The notes under the pieces are model-generated. The model was not told the DNA's origin and searched no databases. It saw only the letters and a list, made by a program, of their open reading frames with translations. Source: an uncultured Pseudomonadota bacterium (GTDB lineage: Bacteria; Pseudomonadota; Gammaproteobacteria; Burkholderiales; Burkholderiaceae_C). From it: a stretch of 43,565 nt of DNA. The translations under genes and the position numbers were made by a program. The stretch lies in the NCBI GenBank assembly GCA_945952465.1, contig CAMFIB010000011.1, positions 1 to 43,565 on the forward strand. The letters are read 5' to 3'. Below, one piece after another: positions 36,749 through 43,565 of this stretch (its first letter is position 1; every line of letters begins with the position of its first letter).

Positions 36749-37957
36749 ATGAAACTCAAGACCCTTTTCAAAGCCGTCGCGCTGGCGCTCGCCGGCATCG
36801 GCTCCGCCCATGCCCAGGTTTCCGACGGGGTGGTGAAGATCGGCGTGCTGACCGATTTGTCCGGCCTGTATTCGGACGTGGCCGGTCAGGGCACCATCAT
36901 CGCCACGCAGATGGCGATCGACGACTTCATCGCCAAGGAAAAGCCGAACTTCAAGATCGAGCTGGTCTCGGCCGACCACCAGAACAAGGGCGACATCGCC
37001 GCCAACAAGGCGCGTGAATGGCTGGAGCGCGACAAGGTGGACGCGGTGACCGAGCTGGTCACCACCTCCGCCGCCCTCGCGGTCATGAAGATCGCCAAGG
37101 AAAAAAACCGCATCGCGCTGGTGAACGGTGCAGCCTCGGCCCGCATCACCAACGAGGACTGCAACGATGTCACGGTGCATTGGACCTACGACACCTATTC
37201 GGTGGCCAACGGCACGGCCAAGGCGGTGGTCAAGCAGGGCGGCAAGAAGTGGTTCTTTCTGACCGCCGACTACGCTTTTGGCCATTCGCTCGAGAAAGAC
37301 GCGAGCGACGTGGTCAAGGCCAATGGTGGCGAAGTGGTCGGGTCGGTCCGGCACCCGTTCCCCGGCACCGATTTTTCATCCTTCCTGCTGAAGGCGCAGT
37401 CGTCCGGCGCGCAGATCATTGGCTTGGCCAACGCTGGCGGTGACACCATCAACTCGATCAAGCAGGCGTCTGAATTCGGCATCACGCCCAAGCAGTCTCT
37501 CGCCGGTTTGCTGATGTTCATCACCGACGTGCATTCGCTGGGCCTGAAGGCCACGCAGAACATGTACCTCACCGAAGGGTTCTACTGGAACCTCAACGAC
37601 GAGACGCGGGCCTGGTCCAAGCGCTTCTTCGACAAACACAAGCGCATGCCCACCATGGTGCAGGCGGGCCAGTATTCGTCCACCCTGCATTACCTGAAGG
37701 CGGTCAAGGCCGTCAACAGCGACGACACGCAAAAGGTCATGGCGCAGATGAAAAAGACGCCCGTCAACGACTTCTTCGCGAAGAATGGCCACATCCGTGA
37801 AGATGGCCGCATGGTGCACGACATGTATTTGATGCAGGTCAAGGCGCCGGCGGACTCGAAGACGCCGTGGGACTACTACAACGTGCGCGCCACGATCCCG
37901 GCGGCCGAGGCTTTCCAGCCGCTGTCGGCATCGAAGTGCTCGCTGGTCAAGAAGTAA
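36749..37957 (+). CDS. livK: ABC transporter substrate-binding protein, LivK-like
   Basis: 402 residues. Signal peptide KLKTLFKAVALALAGIGSAHAQ, then KIGVLTDLSGLYSDVAGQG, the type I periplasmic-binding-protein start for Leu/Ile/Val-type ligands. VELVTTSAALAVMKIAKEK-like and FLTADYAFGHSLEKDAS are lobe motifs. The ligand may be an organic acid rather than an amino acid, given the synthetase in the same run. TTGGAGA precedes ATG 36749; the longer frame from 36734 is not used. Confidence 0.93.
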   Translation: MKLKTLFKAVALALAGIGSAHAQVSDGVVKIGVLTDLSGLYSDVAGQGTIIATQMAIDDFIAKEKPNFKIELVSADHQNKGDIAANKAREWLERDKVDAVTELVTTSAALAVMKIAKEKNRIALVNGAASARITNEDCNDVTVHWTYDTYSVANGTAKAVVKQGGKKWFFLTADYAFGHSLEKDASDVVKANGGEVVGSVRHPFPGTDFSSFLLKAQSSGAQIIGLANAGGDTINSIKQASEFGITPKQSLAGLLMFITDVHSLGLKATQNMYLTEGFYWNLNDETRAWSKRFFDKHKRMPTMVQAGQYSSTLHYLKAVKAVNSDDTQKVMAQMKKTPVNDFFAKNGHIREDGRMVHDMYLMQVKAPADSKTPWDYYNVRATIPAAEAFQPLSASKCSLVKK

Positions 37958-37981
37958 AGCGGTAGACAACAACGCGACACG

Positions 37982-38004
37982 GCGGCCGGTGCGTATCCGG
38001 CCGC
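37982..38004. repeat. Inverted repeat between livK and livH
   Basis: GCGGCCGG and CCGGCCGC pair perfectly around TGCGTAT, right after the binding-protein gene. No T-run follows. It may protect the 3' end of the livK message or reduce read-through, which would explain more binding protein than permease; that is inference. Confidence 0.65.
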
Positions 38005-38020
38005 CCGCGCGGGAGGCGTG

Positions 38021-38905
38021 ATGGAAATATTCGGGGTGTCGTCGCGGGCCTTGTTCGGCCAGCTGCTGCTGGGGCTGATCAACGGCTCGTTCTACGCCGT
38101 GCTGAGCCTGGGGCTGGCGATCATCTTCGGGCTGTTGAACATCATCAACTTCTCGCACGGCGCGCTGTACATGCTGGGCGCTTTCGTCGCATGGATCGGC
38201 CTGACCGAATTCGGCGTCAATTACTGGTTCGCGCTGGCGCTGTCGCCGCTAATCGTCGGAGTGCTCGGCGTGGTCATCGAGCGGCTGCTGCTGCGCCATC
38301 TCTATCAGCTCGACCACCTCTACGGCCTGTTGCTGACCTTCGGCCTGGCGCTGATCGCCGAAGGCGTGTTCCGCAATTTCTACGGCATCTCCGGCAACTC
38401 CTACGACGTGCCGGAGGCGCTGCAGGGCGGGATCGACCTGGGGTTCATGTACATGCCGATCTACCGCGGCTGGGTCGTGCTGGCCTCTTTGACGGTGTGC
38501 TTGGTCGCCTGGTTCCTGATCGAAAAAACCCGGCTCGGCGCCACACTGCGCGCTGCCACCGAGCGGCCGCAGCTGGTGCAGGCGCTCGGCATCAATGTGC
38601 CGTTGATGATCACCATCACCTATGGCGTCGGTGTGGCGCTGGCCGCCTTTGCCGGTGTGCTGGCCGCGCCCATCGTGCAGGTCAACCCGCTGATGGGCTC
38701 CAACCTGATCATCGTGGTGTTCGCGGTGGTCGTGATCGGTGGCATGGGCTCCATCCTCGGTTCCATCGTCACCGGCCTCGGCCTGGGCGTCATCGAGGGC
38801 TTGACCAAGGTGTTCTACCCGGAAGCTTCAGCCGTCGTGATCTTTCTGATCATGGTCATCGTGCTGCTGCTGCGGCCAGCCGGCCTGTTCGGCAAACAGG
38901 CTTGA
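38021..38905 (+). CDS. livH: ABC transporter permease LivH
   Basis: 294 residues, about eight membrane helices. LINGSFYAVLSLGLAIIFGLLNIINFSHGALYM-type start with a NFSHG motif and the C-terminal VVIGGMGSILGSIVTGL mark LivH. GGGAGG precedes ATG 38021; a GTG at 38018 is in frame. Confidence 0.94.
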   Translation: MEIFGVSSRALFGQLLLGLINGSFYAVLSLGLAIIFGLLNIINFSHGALYMLGAFVAWIGLTEFGVNYWFALALSPLIVGVLGVVIERLLLRHLYQLDHLYGLLLTFGLALIAEGVFRNFYGISGNSYDVPEALQGGIDLGFMYMPIYRGWVVLASLTVCLVAWFLIEKTRLGATLRAATERPQLVQALGINVPLMITITYGVGVALAAFAGVLAAPIVQVNPLMGSNLIIVVFAVVVIGGMGSILGSIVTGLGLGVIEGLTKVFYPEASAVVIFLIMVIVLLLRPAGLFGKQA

Positions 38906-38912
38906 GCGCGAT

Positions 38913-39896
38913 ATGAACTCTTCAACTTCCGCCACTTCTGGCAGCCGCGATGTGAAGGCTTCGCGTCGGGCCCTTGTGATGTTCGCGGCACTGGCCATCG
39001 CCGGCGTTGCCGCTCCGTTCCTGTTCTATCCCACCTTCTTGATGAAGGTGTTGTGCTTCGCGCTGTTTGCCTGCGCGTTCAATCTGTTGCTCGGATTCAC
39101 CGGCCTGCTGTCCTTCGGCCATGCGGCGTTTTTCGGCGGCGCGGCTTATGTCTGCGCCTACCTGTGCAAGGAGTGGGGTTGGACGCCAGAGTTGGGCATT
39201 CTGGCGGGTGCCTTTGCGGCCGGCCTGCTGGGGCTGGTGTTTGGCCTGCTCGCCATTCGGCGGTCGGGCATCTATTTCGCGATGATCACGCTGGCGTTGG
39301 CGCAGCTCGTCTATTTCGCAACGCTGCAGTTGCCGCAGACCGGTGGCGAAGATGGTCTGCAGGGCGTTCCGCGCGGGCTCTTGTTCGGTGTGATCGACCT
39401 GTCCGACAACCTGACGATGTATTTTTTCGTGTTCGCCGTCTTCATGCTGGCGTTCTGGCTGATCTACCGCGCCATCCACTCGCCGTTCGGCCAGATCCTC
39501 AAGGCCATCCGAGAGAACGAGCCCCGCGCCATCTCGCTCGGCTACGACGTGTCCCGCTACAAGTTGATCGCCTTCGTGCTCTCGGCCTCGCTGGCCGGCA
39601 TGGCCGGAGCGGTCAAGGCGCTGGTGTTCCAGTTGGCCTCATTGACCGACGTTCATTGGCACACCTCCGGCGAGGTGGTGCTGATGACGCTGCTTGGTGG
39701 CCTTGGCACCGTGCTTGGCCCGGCCGTCGGCTCGGCGACCATCGTGGCGCTGCAGAACCAGTTGGCCGACAAGGTCGGTTCGTGGGTCACGGTGATCATG
39801 GGGATCATCTTCGTGTGCTGCGTGCTGATCTTCCGCCGCGGTCTGGTCGGCGAATGGAACGCCTGGCGAGACCGTCGCAAGAGCGCATCTTCCTGA
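38913..39896 (+). CDS. livM: ABC transporter permease LivM
   Basis: 327 residues, about nine or ten membrane helices. LLGFTGLLSFGHAAFFGG, AIRRSGIYFAMITLALAQ and AIRENEPRAISLGYDVS are LivM motifs. It pairs with LivH in the inner membrane. It is the last gene of the heme oxygenase-synthetase-liv run; no clear terminator follows. Confidence 0.94.
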   Translation: MNSSTSATSGSRDVKASRRALVMFAALAIAGVAAPFLFYPTFLMKVLCFALFACAFNLLLGFTGLLSFGHAAFFGGAAYVCAYLCKEWGWTPELGILAGAFAAGLLGLVFGLLAIRRSGIYFAMITLALAQLVYFATLQLPQTGGEDGLQGVPRGLLFGVIDLSDNLTMYFFVFAVFMLAFWLIYRAIHSPFGQILKAIRENEPRAISLGYDVSRYKLIAFVLSASLAGMAGAVKALVFQLASLTDVHWHTSGEVVLMTLLGGLGTVLGPAVGSATIVALQNQLADKVGSWVTVIMGIIFVCCVLIFRRGLVGEWNAWRDRRKSASS

Positions 39897-40058
39897 TTCC
39901 GGCGCGCAGATGAGATTTGTCTTTGCTCCACGAGGTCTCGTGCTCCGCTGACAAATAAGTCACGGAATTGGGCGCGGCAGACCTCAAGAACAGAGGCGTC
40001 ATGCCGCAATAAACGTATACTTTAGTTACTTTTCCCCGCGAATTTGTGAAGGATTGCC

Positions 40059-41465
40059 ATGGACTCCAGTCAAGATACGAGTGCGAAAGAACTCAACGCA
40101 GAACGCGGGGAAGCCACCCATGCTGCGCAGGGCGTTCAGGTGGCCGAAGTGACGGCTGCCGCGCCTGAATCCGTTGCAGCGGCGGCGCCAGAGGCCGTCG
40201 CTCCCGCAACTGCCAGCGCGGCGCCCGCCGCTGGCAACGGGCTCGGCGTGATTACCGGTGCCACCAAGGGTGTCGAAATTGTGCGCGATGGTGCCCACAT
40301 CCCGGTCGATCAGGCTACGGCGCTGAAGGCCGGTGACCGCGTCATCGTGCCGGATGGCGGCTCTGCCAACGTCGATTTTCCGGCTTCTGCGGCCAACCCC
40401 AACCCGCTGGTTGGTGTGTTCGCCGGTGGGACCGATGCAGTGATCGGCGTCAAATCCCTGGCTCCAGGCGTTGATCAAGTGGTGGTTGATTTGGCCGCTG
40501 GTGATTTCGTCGTGGCGCCGCCGGATCTTTCCCAGATCGAATCGTCGTTGGCTGTGCGCAAGAAGGGCCAGCCGGCGGAAACCGGCCTTGGCTGGCTGCC
40601 GCTCGCGGCGCTGGGTCTGGCCGGCCTGGCTGCGGCGGCAAGCGGTGGTGGTGGCGACGACAACAGCAACCCGCCACCGCCCCCGGCGCCTCCGCCGAGC
40701 AACCCGCCGCCCGGCCCCAACCCTCCGTCGCCGCCGCCCGTGGAGCCGCCGCCAAGCAATCCGCCTCCGAGCGAGCCGCCTCCCGCTCCCCCGCCCGCGA
40801 GCAAGGGCATGGGTTTTCTCGATCCAACAGCGACATTGTTTGATCATCTGACCGATGGCCTTGCTGCGGCGCCGACTACCAGTGCGTTGGGTACTGCGCT
40901 GCAGCCGGCTGACGATGTGGTCCGCACAGTCACGAACACCGGAAACGATTTGCTGGCCCCGCTGGTTGGGCGGGAGTTCTTCGCTGACAGCCCGAATTCG
41001 CTGGATTCCGTTGACTCGCTGGTCCATCAAGTGACGGATGTGGTGGGCGGGCCTGTCACTCCCTTGGTCGATACGTTGCTGACCAGCGGTGTGACCTCCA
41101 GTCTGGCCCAGCCGGCCAATCTTCAGGTCGACTTCGTCACCGATGGCGTCAACAATCTGCTTGGCAATACCGGGCTGCTTGGCATTGGTGACAGCGTCGG
41201 ACTCCCTGGTATTCTGGGTCCGGTAACCACAGCCAGCAGTAGTCTGGGAGATGCGGGTGCTGCTGTTGCCCCATTGGGGCAACTCGGCAATCTTGTCACC
41301 GGTGAGGGCACGCCGACTGCGCTTCTTGCCCCCGTGGTGAATCTCATTGAGAACGCGACCGGCCACGGAGTAACTCCTGCCGCCATTCCGTCAATCAGCA
41401 CAGCCACAGACCTTGCTGCTGGTACACCGCTGGCCTCTTTGCTGAGCAGCCTGCTGCGGCACTGA
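40059..41465 (+). CDS. Modular surface-type protein, first paralogue, function unknown
   Basis: 468 residues, no signal peptide. Residues 1-60 are Ala/Glu-rich. Residues 61-165 form a module with GVEIVRDG, AGDRVIVPDGG, GGTDAVIGVK and LAPGVDQVVVDLAAGD, loosely like FecR-type or LapA retention domains (V-x-R-x-G ... L-x-A-G-D). A hydrophobic stretch at 176-195 ends in SGGGGDDN, then a Pro-rich spacer at 204-247, then a Leu/Thr/Val/Gly-rich region to the end without a known domain. The module and hydrophobic segment recur in the gene starting at 42862. GAAGGA precedes the ATG. Confidence 0.8.
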   Translation: MDSSQDTSAKELNAERGEATHAAQGVQVAEVTAAAPESVAAAAPEAVAPATASAAPAAGNGLGVITGATKGVEIVRDGAHIPVDQATALKAGDRVIVPDGGSANVDFPASAANPNPLVGVFAGGTDAVIGVKSLAPGVDQVVVDLAAGDFVVAPPDLSQIESSLAVRKKGQPAETGLGWLPLAALGLAGLAAAASGGGGDDNSNPPPPPAPPPSNPPPGPNPPSPPPVEPPPSNPPPSEPPPAPPPASKGMGFLDPTATLFDHLTDGLAAAPTTSALGTALQPADDVVRTVTNTGNDLLAPLVGREFFADSPNSLDSVDSLVHQVTDVVGGPVTPLVDTLLTSGVTSSLAQPANLQVDFVTDGVNNLLGNTGLLGIGDSVGLPGILGPVTTASSSLGDAGAAVAPLGQLGNLVTGEGTPTALLAPVVNLIENATGHGVTPAAIPSISTATDLAAGTPLASLLSSLLRH

Positions 41466-41486
41466 CGGAACTGTGAGCCAAATTGG

Positions 41487-41514
41487 AAAGGCGCCTTGGG
41501 GCGCCTTTCTTTTT
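41487..41514 (+). terminator. Intrinsic terminator after the first paralogue
   Basis: AAAGGCGCC and GGCGCCTTT pair around TTGG and are followed by CTTTTT. The glycosyltransferase gene converges on it from the right. Confidence 0.82.
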
Positions 41515-41533
41515 GAGGGTTGCGATTGGCCGG

Positions 41534-42631
41534 CTATTGGCTTCGGCAGGCCGCAATATTGAGCGCCAGCCGGTCGCGCTCCTCTGGTGGGGCAATCTCG
41601 CTGCCCAAGATCGCTTGCCAAAGCTGGATGGCTGATGTTCTATCGCCAGTCTGGGCGCAGCACACCGCCAATTCATCGGCACGACGCCATCCGTAGGTGT
41701 CCACTTCGACGAACAGGCGATCGTTTGTCATGGGAATGCGGATCGCCTCATTCAGGAAAAACCGTGCCATCAGGAAGCGTTGGCGGCTCCTCATATAGAC
41801 GCCCAACCACACCAACGATTCGGCGCGGCTGGGGCGGAATTCGTAGGCCCTGAGATAAGCGTTGATGACCGCACCTTCTGGGTGCCCTGCTTTGTCCATC
41901 AGCCGTGCAGCCTGGTAAAGCGCATGCCAGTTCTCTTCGTCCCACCCACTCAGGGCCGCCCGATATTGGTAGGCGGCAATCGCTTTTTCGGTCTCGCCAG
42001 CATCGCGCCAGCTTTGGGCAAGGTAATACCGGTACCGTGGGTTAAGCGGGTCGGATTGCAACGCGCGCTCCAGCAAGGCCGCGTCATCGTGGAATTTCCG
42101 CGGATTCTTGCTTCGTGCGCCATCCATCGTGAATTCGACGGCGACGCCGTCGAGAGACTTTGCCACCACAGGCTTCTCAGCTTCCAGATATTCGTGAAGC
42201 ACCCCGACGAATTTCCATGACAATCGGCAAGCGATGATGCAGATCCGGCTGTAGCGCACATGGTGGCGGGCCATTGTCACCCCATAGGCGTCGGCCGCAA
42301 AATCTGGCCGCTGGAATCCGGGAGGTAATTTCAGGATCTCGTCGGCGTCGATGAAGAAAAGGTATTCGCTGTGCGGCCTCGCTAGCTCAAGGGCCTGGTT
42401 CCGGTTGTGAGCGAAGTCCACCCAGGGGCGTTCATGCAATTGACCGGGGATGCCGGCACGGCGGAAGAATTCCCGAACGCGTTGCTGGGTGCCGTCTGTT
42501 GATCCTGTGTCCACCACCGTCCAAGTGTCGATCAGCGGAATCACCGACCGCAGGCAGCGCTCGATCACGTCACATTCATTGCGAACAATCATGCACAGCC
42601 CCAATTTCGCGGCGTTTTGCGGGATATGCAT
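41534..42631 (-). CDS. Glycosyltransferase family 2 with TPR-like C-terminus
   Basis: 365 residues. The GT2 (GT-A) start is LGLCMIVRNECDVIERCL and VVDTGSTDGTQQ; the metal-binding DXD is in FFIDADEIL at about residue 95. From about 185 the chain becomes helical, with DPLNPRYRYYLAQSWRDAGE and EKAIAAYQYR resembling TPR units. Proteins of this plan often glycosylate other proteins or peptides. It is convergent with the first paralogue and divergent from the second, a setting that hints at these as targets; no acceptor is proven. Confidence 0.88.
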   Translation of the reverse strand: MHIPQNAAKLGLCMIVRNECDVIERCLRSVIPLIDTWTVVDTGSTDGTQQRVREFFRRAGIPGQLHERPWVDFAHNRNQALELARPHSEYLFFIDADEILKLPPGFQRPDFAADAYGVTMARHHVRYSRICIIACRLSWKFVGVLHEYLEAEKPVVAKSLDGVAVEFTMDGARSKNPRKFHDDAALLERALQSDPLNPRYRYYLAQSWRDAGETEKAIAAYQYRAALSGWDEENWHALYQAARLMDKAGHPEGAVINAYLRAYEFRPSRAESLVWLGVYMRSRQRFLMARFFLNEAIRIPMTNDRLFVEVDTYGWRRADELAVCCAQTGDRTSAIQLWQAILGSEIAPPEERDRLALNIAACRSQ

Positions 42632-42684
42632 GGCTTTGGTTGTATTTCCTGTGATTTCAATGTGCCCGCTGAGGCCGTCCGGCA

Positions 42685-42700
42685 GCGGAATTCATTCCGC
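42685..42700. repeat. Short inverted repeat GCGGAAT-TC-ATTCCGC
   Basis: Seven-base arms around TC, in the gap between the divergent glycosyltransferase and second paralogue. It could be a regulator site. Confidence 0.45.
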
Positions 42701-42779
42701 ATCGCGGGGCTTGGCCGCTCTTCAACGGTTTCATGAATTAAGTCACATCAAAAGTCCCAAAAACGATAAACGAAAGCAT

Positions 42780-42814
42780 TAAAGTTTTCCGCCTCCGGGC
42801 CCGATATCTATAAT
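42780..42814 (+). promoter_or_regulatory. Promoter region: sigma28-like elements overlapping a TATAAT box
   Basis: TAAAGTTT at 42780-42787 is a full match to the FliA -35 consensus, and CCCGATAT at 42800-42807 resembles the -10 consensus GCCGATAA, with a 12-base spacer instead of the standard 11. TATAAT at 42809-42814 gives a sigma70 alternative with a weak TTTTCC -35 at 42785-42790. Either would begin transcription 30-50 bases before the ATG at 42862. Confidence 0.5.
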
Positions 42815-42861
42815 CGAGACCATCGTAAGTACCCAATATCCTGCTTTCCAAAGGATTTTCC

Positions 42862-43565
42862 ATGATCGAAACACAAGAACCCAGCCCCACGGCGCCGCTG
42901 ATGGCTGGTGAAGATACGGCCGTTGTGGCTCAAGCCTCGACGACCGCCGCACCCGCAGCCGCTGCTGGCGCAGCAGCCCCCGCTTCCGGCGGCTTGGGAG
43001 TCCTGTCTGGCGCGACGCCCGGCGTGGAAATCGTTCGTGGCAGCTCTCGCCTTCCTGTGAATGGCGATACGTCATTGCTCGCCGGTGACCGCGTGATTGT
43101 CCCGAAGGATGGCACGGCAAATGTGACCTTTCCCGGCCCCGGCGGCAACAAAACCCCGCTGAATGGCGTGTTTTCCGGCGGTTCCGACGGCGTGATCGGC
43201 GTGAAGACGCTGGCGCCTGGCGTGGAACAAGTCACGGTGGACATGGCTGCTGGCGACCTGTTCGTCGCGGCCCCCGATGCCGCTGACCAAGCCTCCGTCG
43301 CCGTGAAGAAGAAGGGCGCAGCTGGCGCCGCCGGTATGGACGGTCTGGGCTGGGCGGCTCTTGGCCTGCTTGGATTGGCCGGTTTGGCTGCACTCGCCAA
43401 CGACGACGACGACAACAACGGTACCAGCACGAACACGGGCACGGGTACCAGCACGAACACGGGCACGGGTACCAGCACGAACACGGGCACGGGCACCAGC
43501 ACGAACACGGGCACGGGTACCAGCACGAACACGGGCACGGGTACCAGCACGAACACGGGCACGGG
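42862..43565 (+). CDS. Modular surface-type protein, second paralogue (runs off the window)
   Basis: At least 234 codons, open at the window end. AAGGA lies seven bases before ATG 42862. No signal peptide. Residues 44-140 repeat the module of the gene at 40059 (GATPGVEIVR, AGDRVIVPKDG, GVFSGGSDGVIGVK, LAPGVEQVTVDMAAGD), about 60% identical by my hand count. A hydrophobic stretch at 161-179 (GLGWAALGLLGLAGLAALA) ends in DDDDNN, and from residue 188 there is a perfect octapeptide repeat TSTNTGTG. The full length is unknown; a large repetitive surface protein is plausible. Confidence 0.82.
   Translation, partial: MIETQEPSPTAPLMAGEDTAVVAQASTTAAPAAAAGAAAPASGGLGVLSGATPGVEIVRGSSRLPVNGDTSLLAGDRVIVPKDGTANVTFPGPGGNKTPLNGVFSGGSDGVIGVKTLAPGVEQVTVDMAAGDLFVAAPDAADQASVAVKKKGAAGAAGMDGLGWAALGLLGLAGLAALANDDDDNNGTSTNTGTGTSTNTGTGTSTNTGTGTSTNTGTGTSTNTGTGTSTNTGT
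43423..43565 (+). repeat. 24-bp tandem repeat, at least six units
   Basis: Units of 24 bases begin at 43423, 43447, 43471, 43495, 43519 and 43543; the sixth is cut by the window end after 23 bases. Units are identical except one GGT to GGC change at the end of unit 3 (base 43494). Each codes for TSTNTGTG. Because 24 is a multiple of three, gain or loss of units keeps the frame. Confidence 0.95.

Noticed and set aside
42930-43562. Minus-strand open frame with VPVPVFVL repeats
   Set aside because: It is the antisense of the 24-bp repeat and module gene; the plus frame has a ribosome binding site, promoter and a paralogue.
43423-43565. CRISPR array
   Set aside because: Units are contiguous 24-mers with no spacers and lie in an open reading frame giving TSTNTGTG.

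Overview
The window reads as chromosomal DNA of a beta-proteobacterium of the order Burkholderiales, most likely family Comamonadaceae. The basis is high GC, the tuf-rpsJ / rplC-rpsQ ribosomal order, the DUF493-lipB-lipA cluster, an EIIA-HPr-EI phosphotransfer operon without permease, FlhDC/FliA flagellar regulators, and intergenic repeats of a kind I associate with Comamonadaceae. Genus cannot be fixed by eye.

Layout. 1-5409: end of tuf, then rpsJ, then the S10-type operon rplC-rplD-rplW-rplB-rpsS-rplV-rpsC-rplP-rpmC-rpsQ, with its own promoter set in a long hairpin before rplC and a terminator after rpsQ. 5492-9451: peroxiredoxin, a TlpA-like thioredoxin, a DUF4197 protein, a degenerate histidine-kinase-like protein and a CaiB/BaiF CoA-transferase. 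9495-12593: a small lipoprotein, then EIIA(man)-HPr-EI. 12667-14461: an outer-membrane beta-barrel protein and a lower-GC patch with two acyl-carrier-protein paralogues, one lacking the phosphopantetheine serine. 14462-16465: lipA, lipB and DUF493 (lipoate synthesis). 16623-17762: a lipoprotein metallo-beta-lactamase-fold hydrolase. 17893-24947: the complete atpIBEFHAGDC operon with a good sigma70 promoter and a bidirectional terminator.

25014-29766: motility regulation: fliA, a Pal-like lipoprotein, flhC, flhD and a NarL/DesK-type two-component pair whose kinase carries an N-terminal receiver. 29996-31988: a SnoaL-like protein, a YheT-type hydrolase and a conserved unknown. 32117-32695: a membrane-anchored cytochrome c. 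32858-32933: tRNA-Arg(CCG). 32979-39896: a run of heme oxygenase, acyl-CoA synthetase and a full branched-chain amino-acid-type ABC transporter (G-F-K-H-M), probably one operon for uptake and CoA activation of an organic acid.

40059-43565 is the least ordinary region. Two paralogous proteins without signal peptides share a module of about 105 residues, a Gly/Ala/Leu hydrophobic segment and then low-complexity sequence (Pro-rich in one, a perfect Thr/Ser/Asn/Gly octapeptide repeat in the other, which runs off the window). A glycosyltransferase with TPR-like helices lies between them on the opposite strand. A sigma28-like promoter candidate precedes the repeat-bearing gene. I suggest a surface-protein and glycosyltransferase locus, possibly wired to the flagellar regulon; this is inference.
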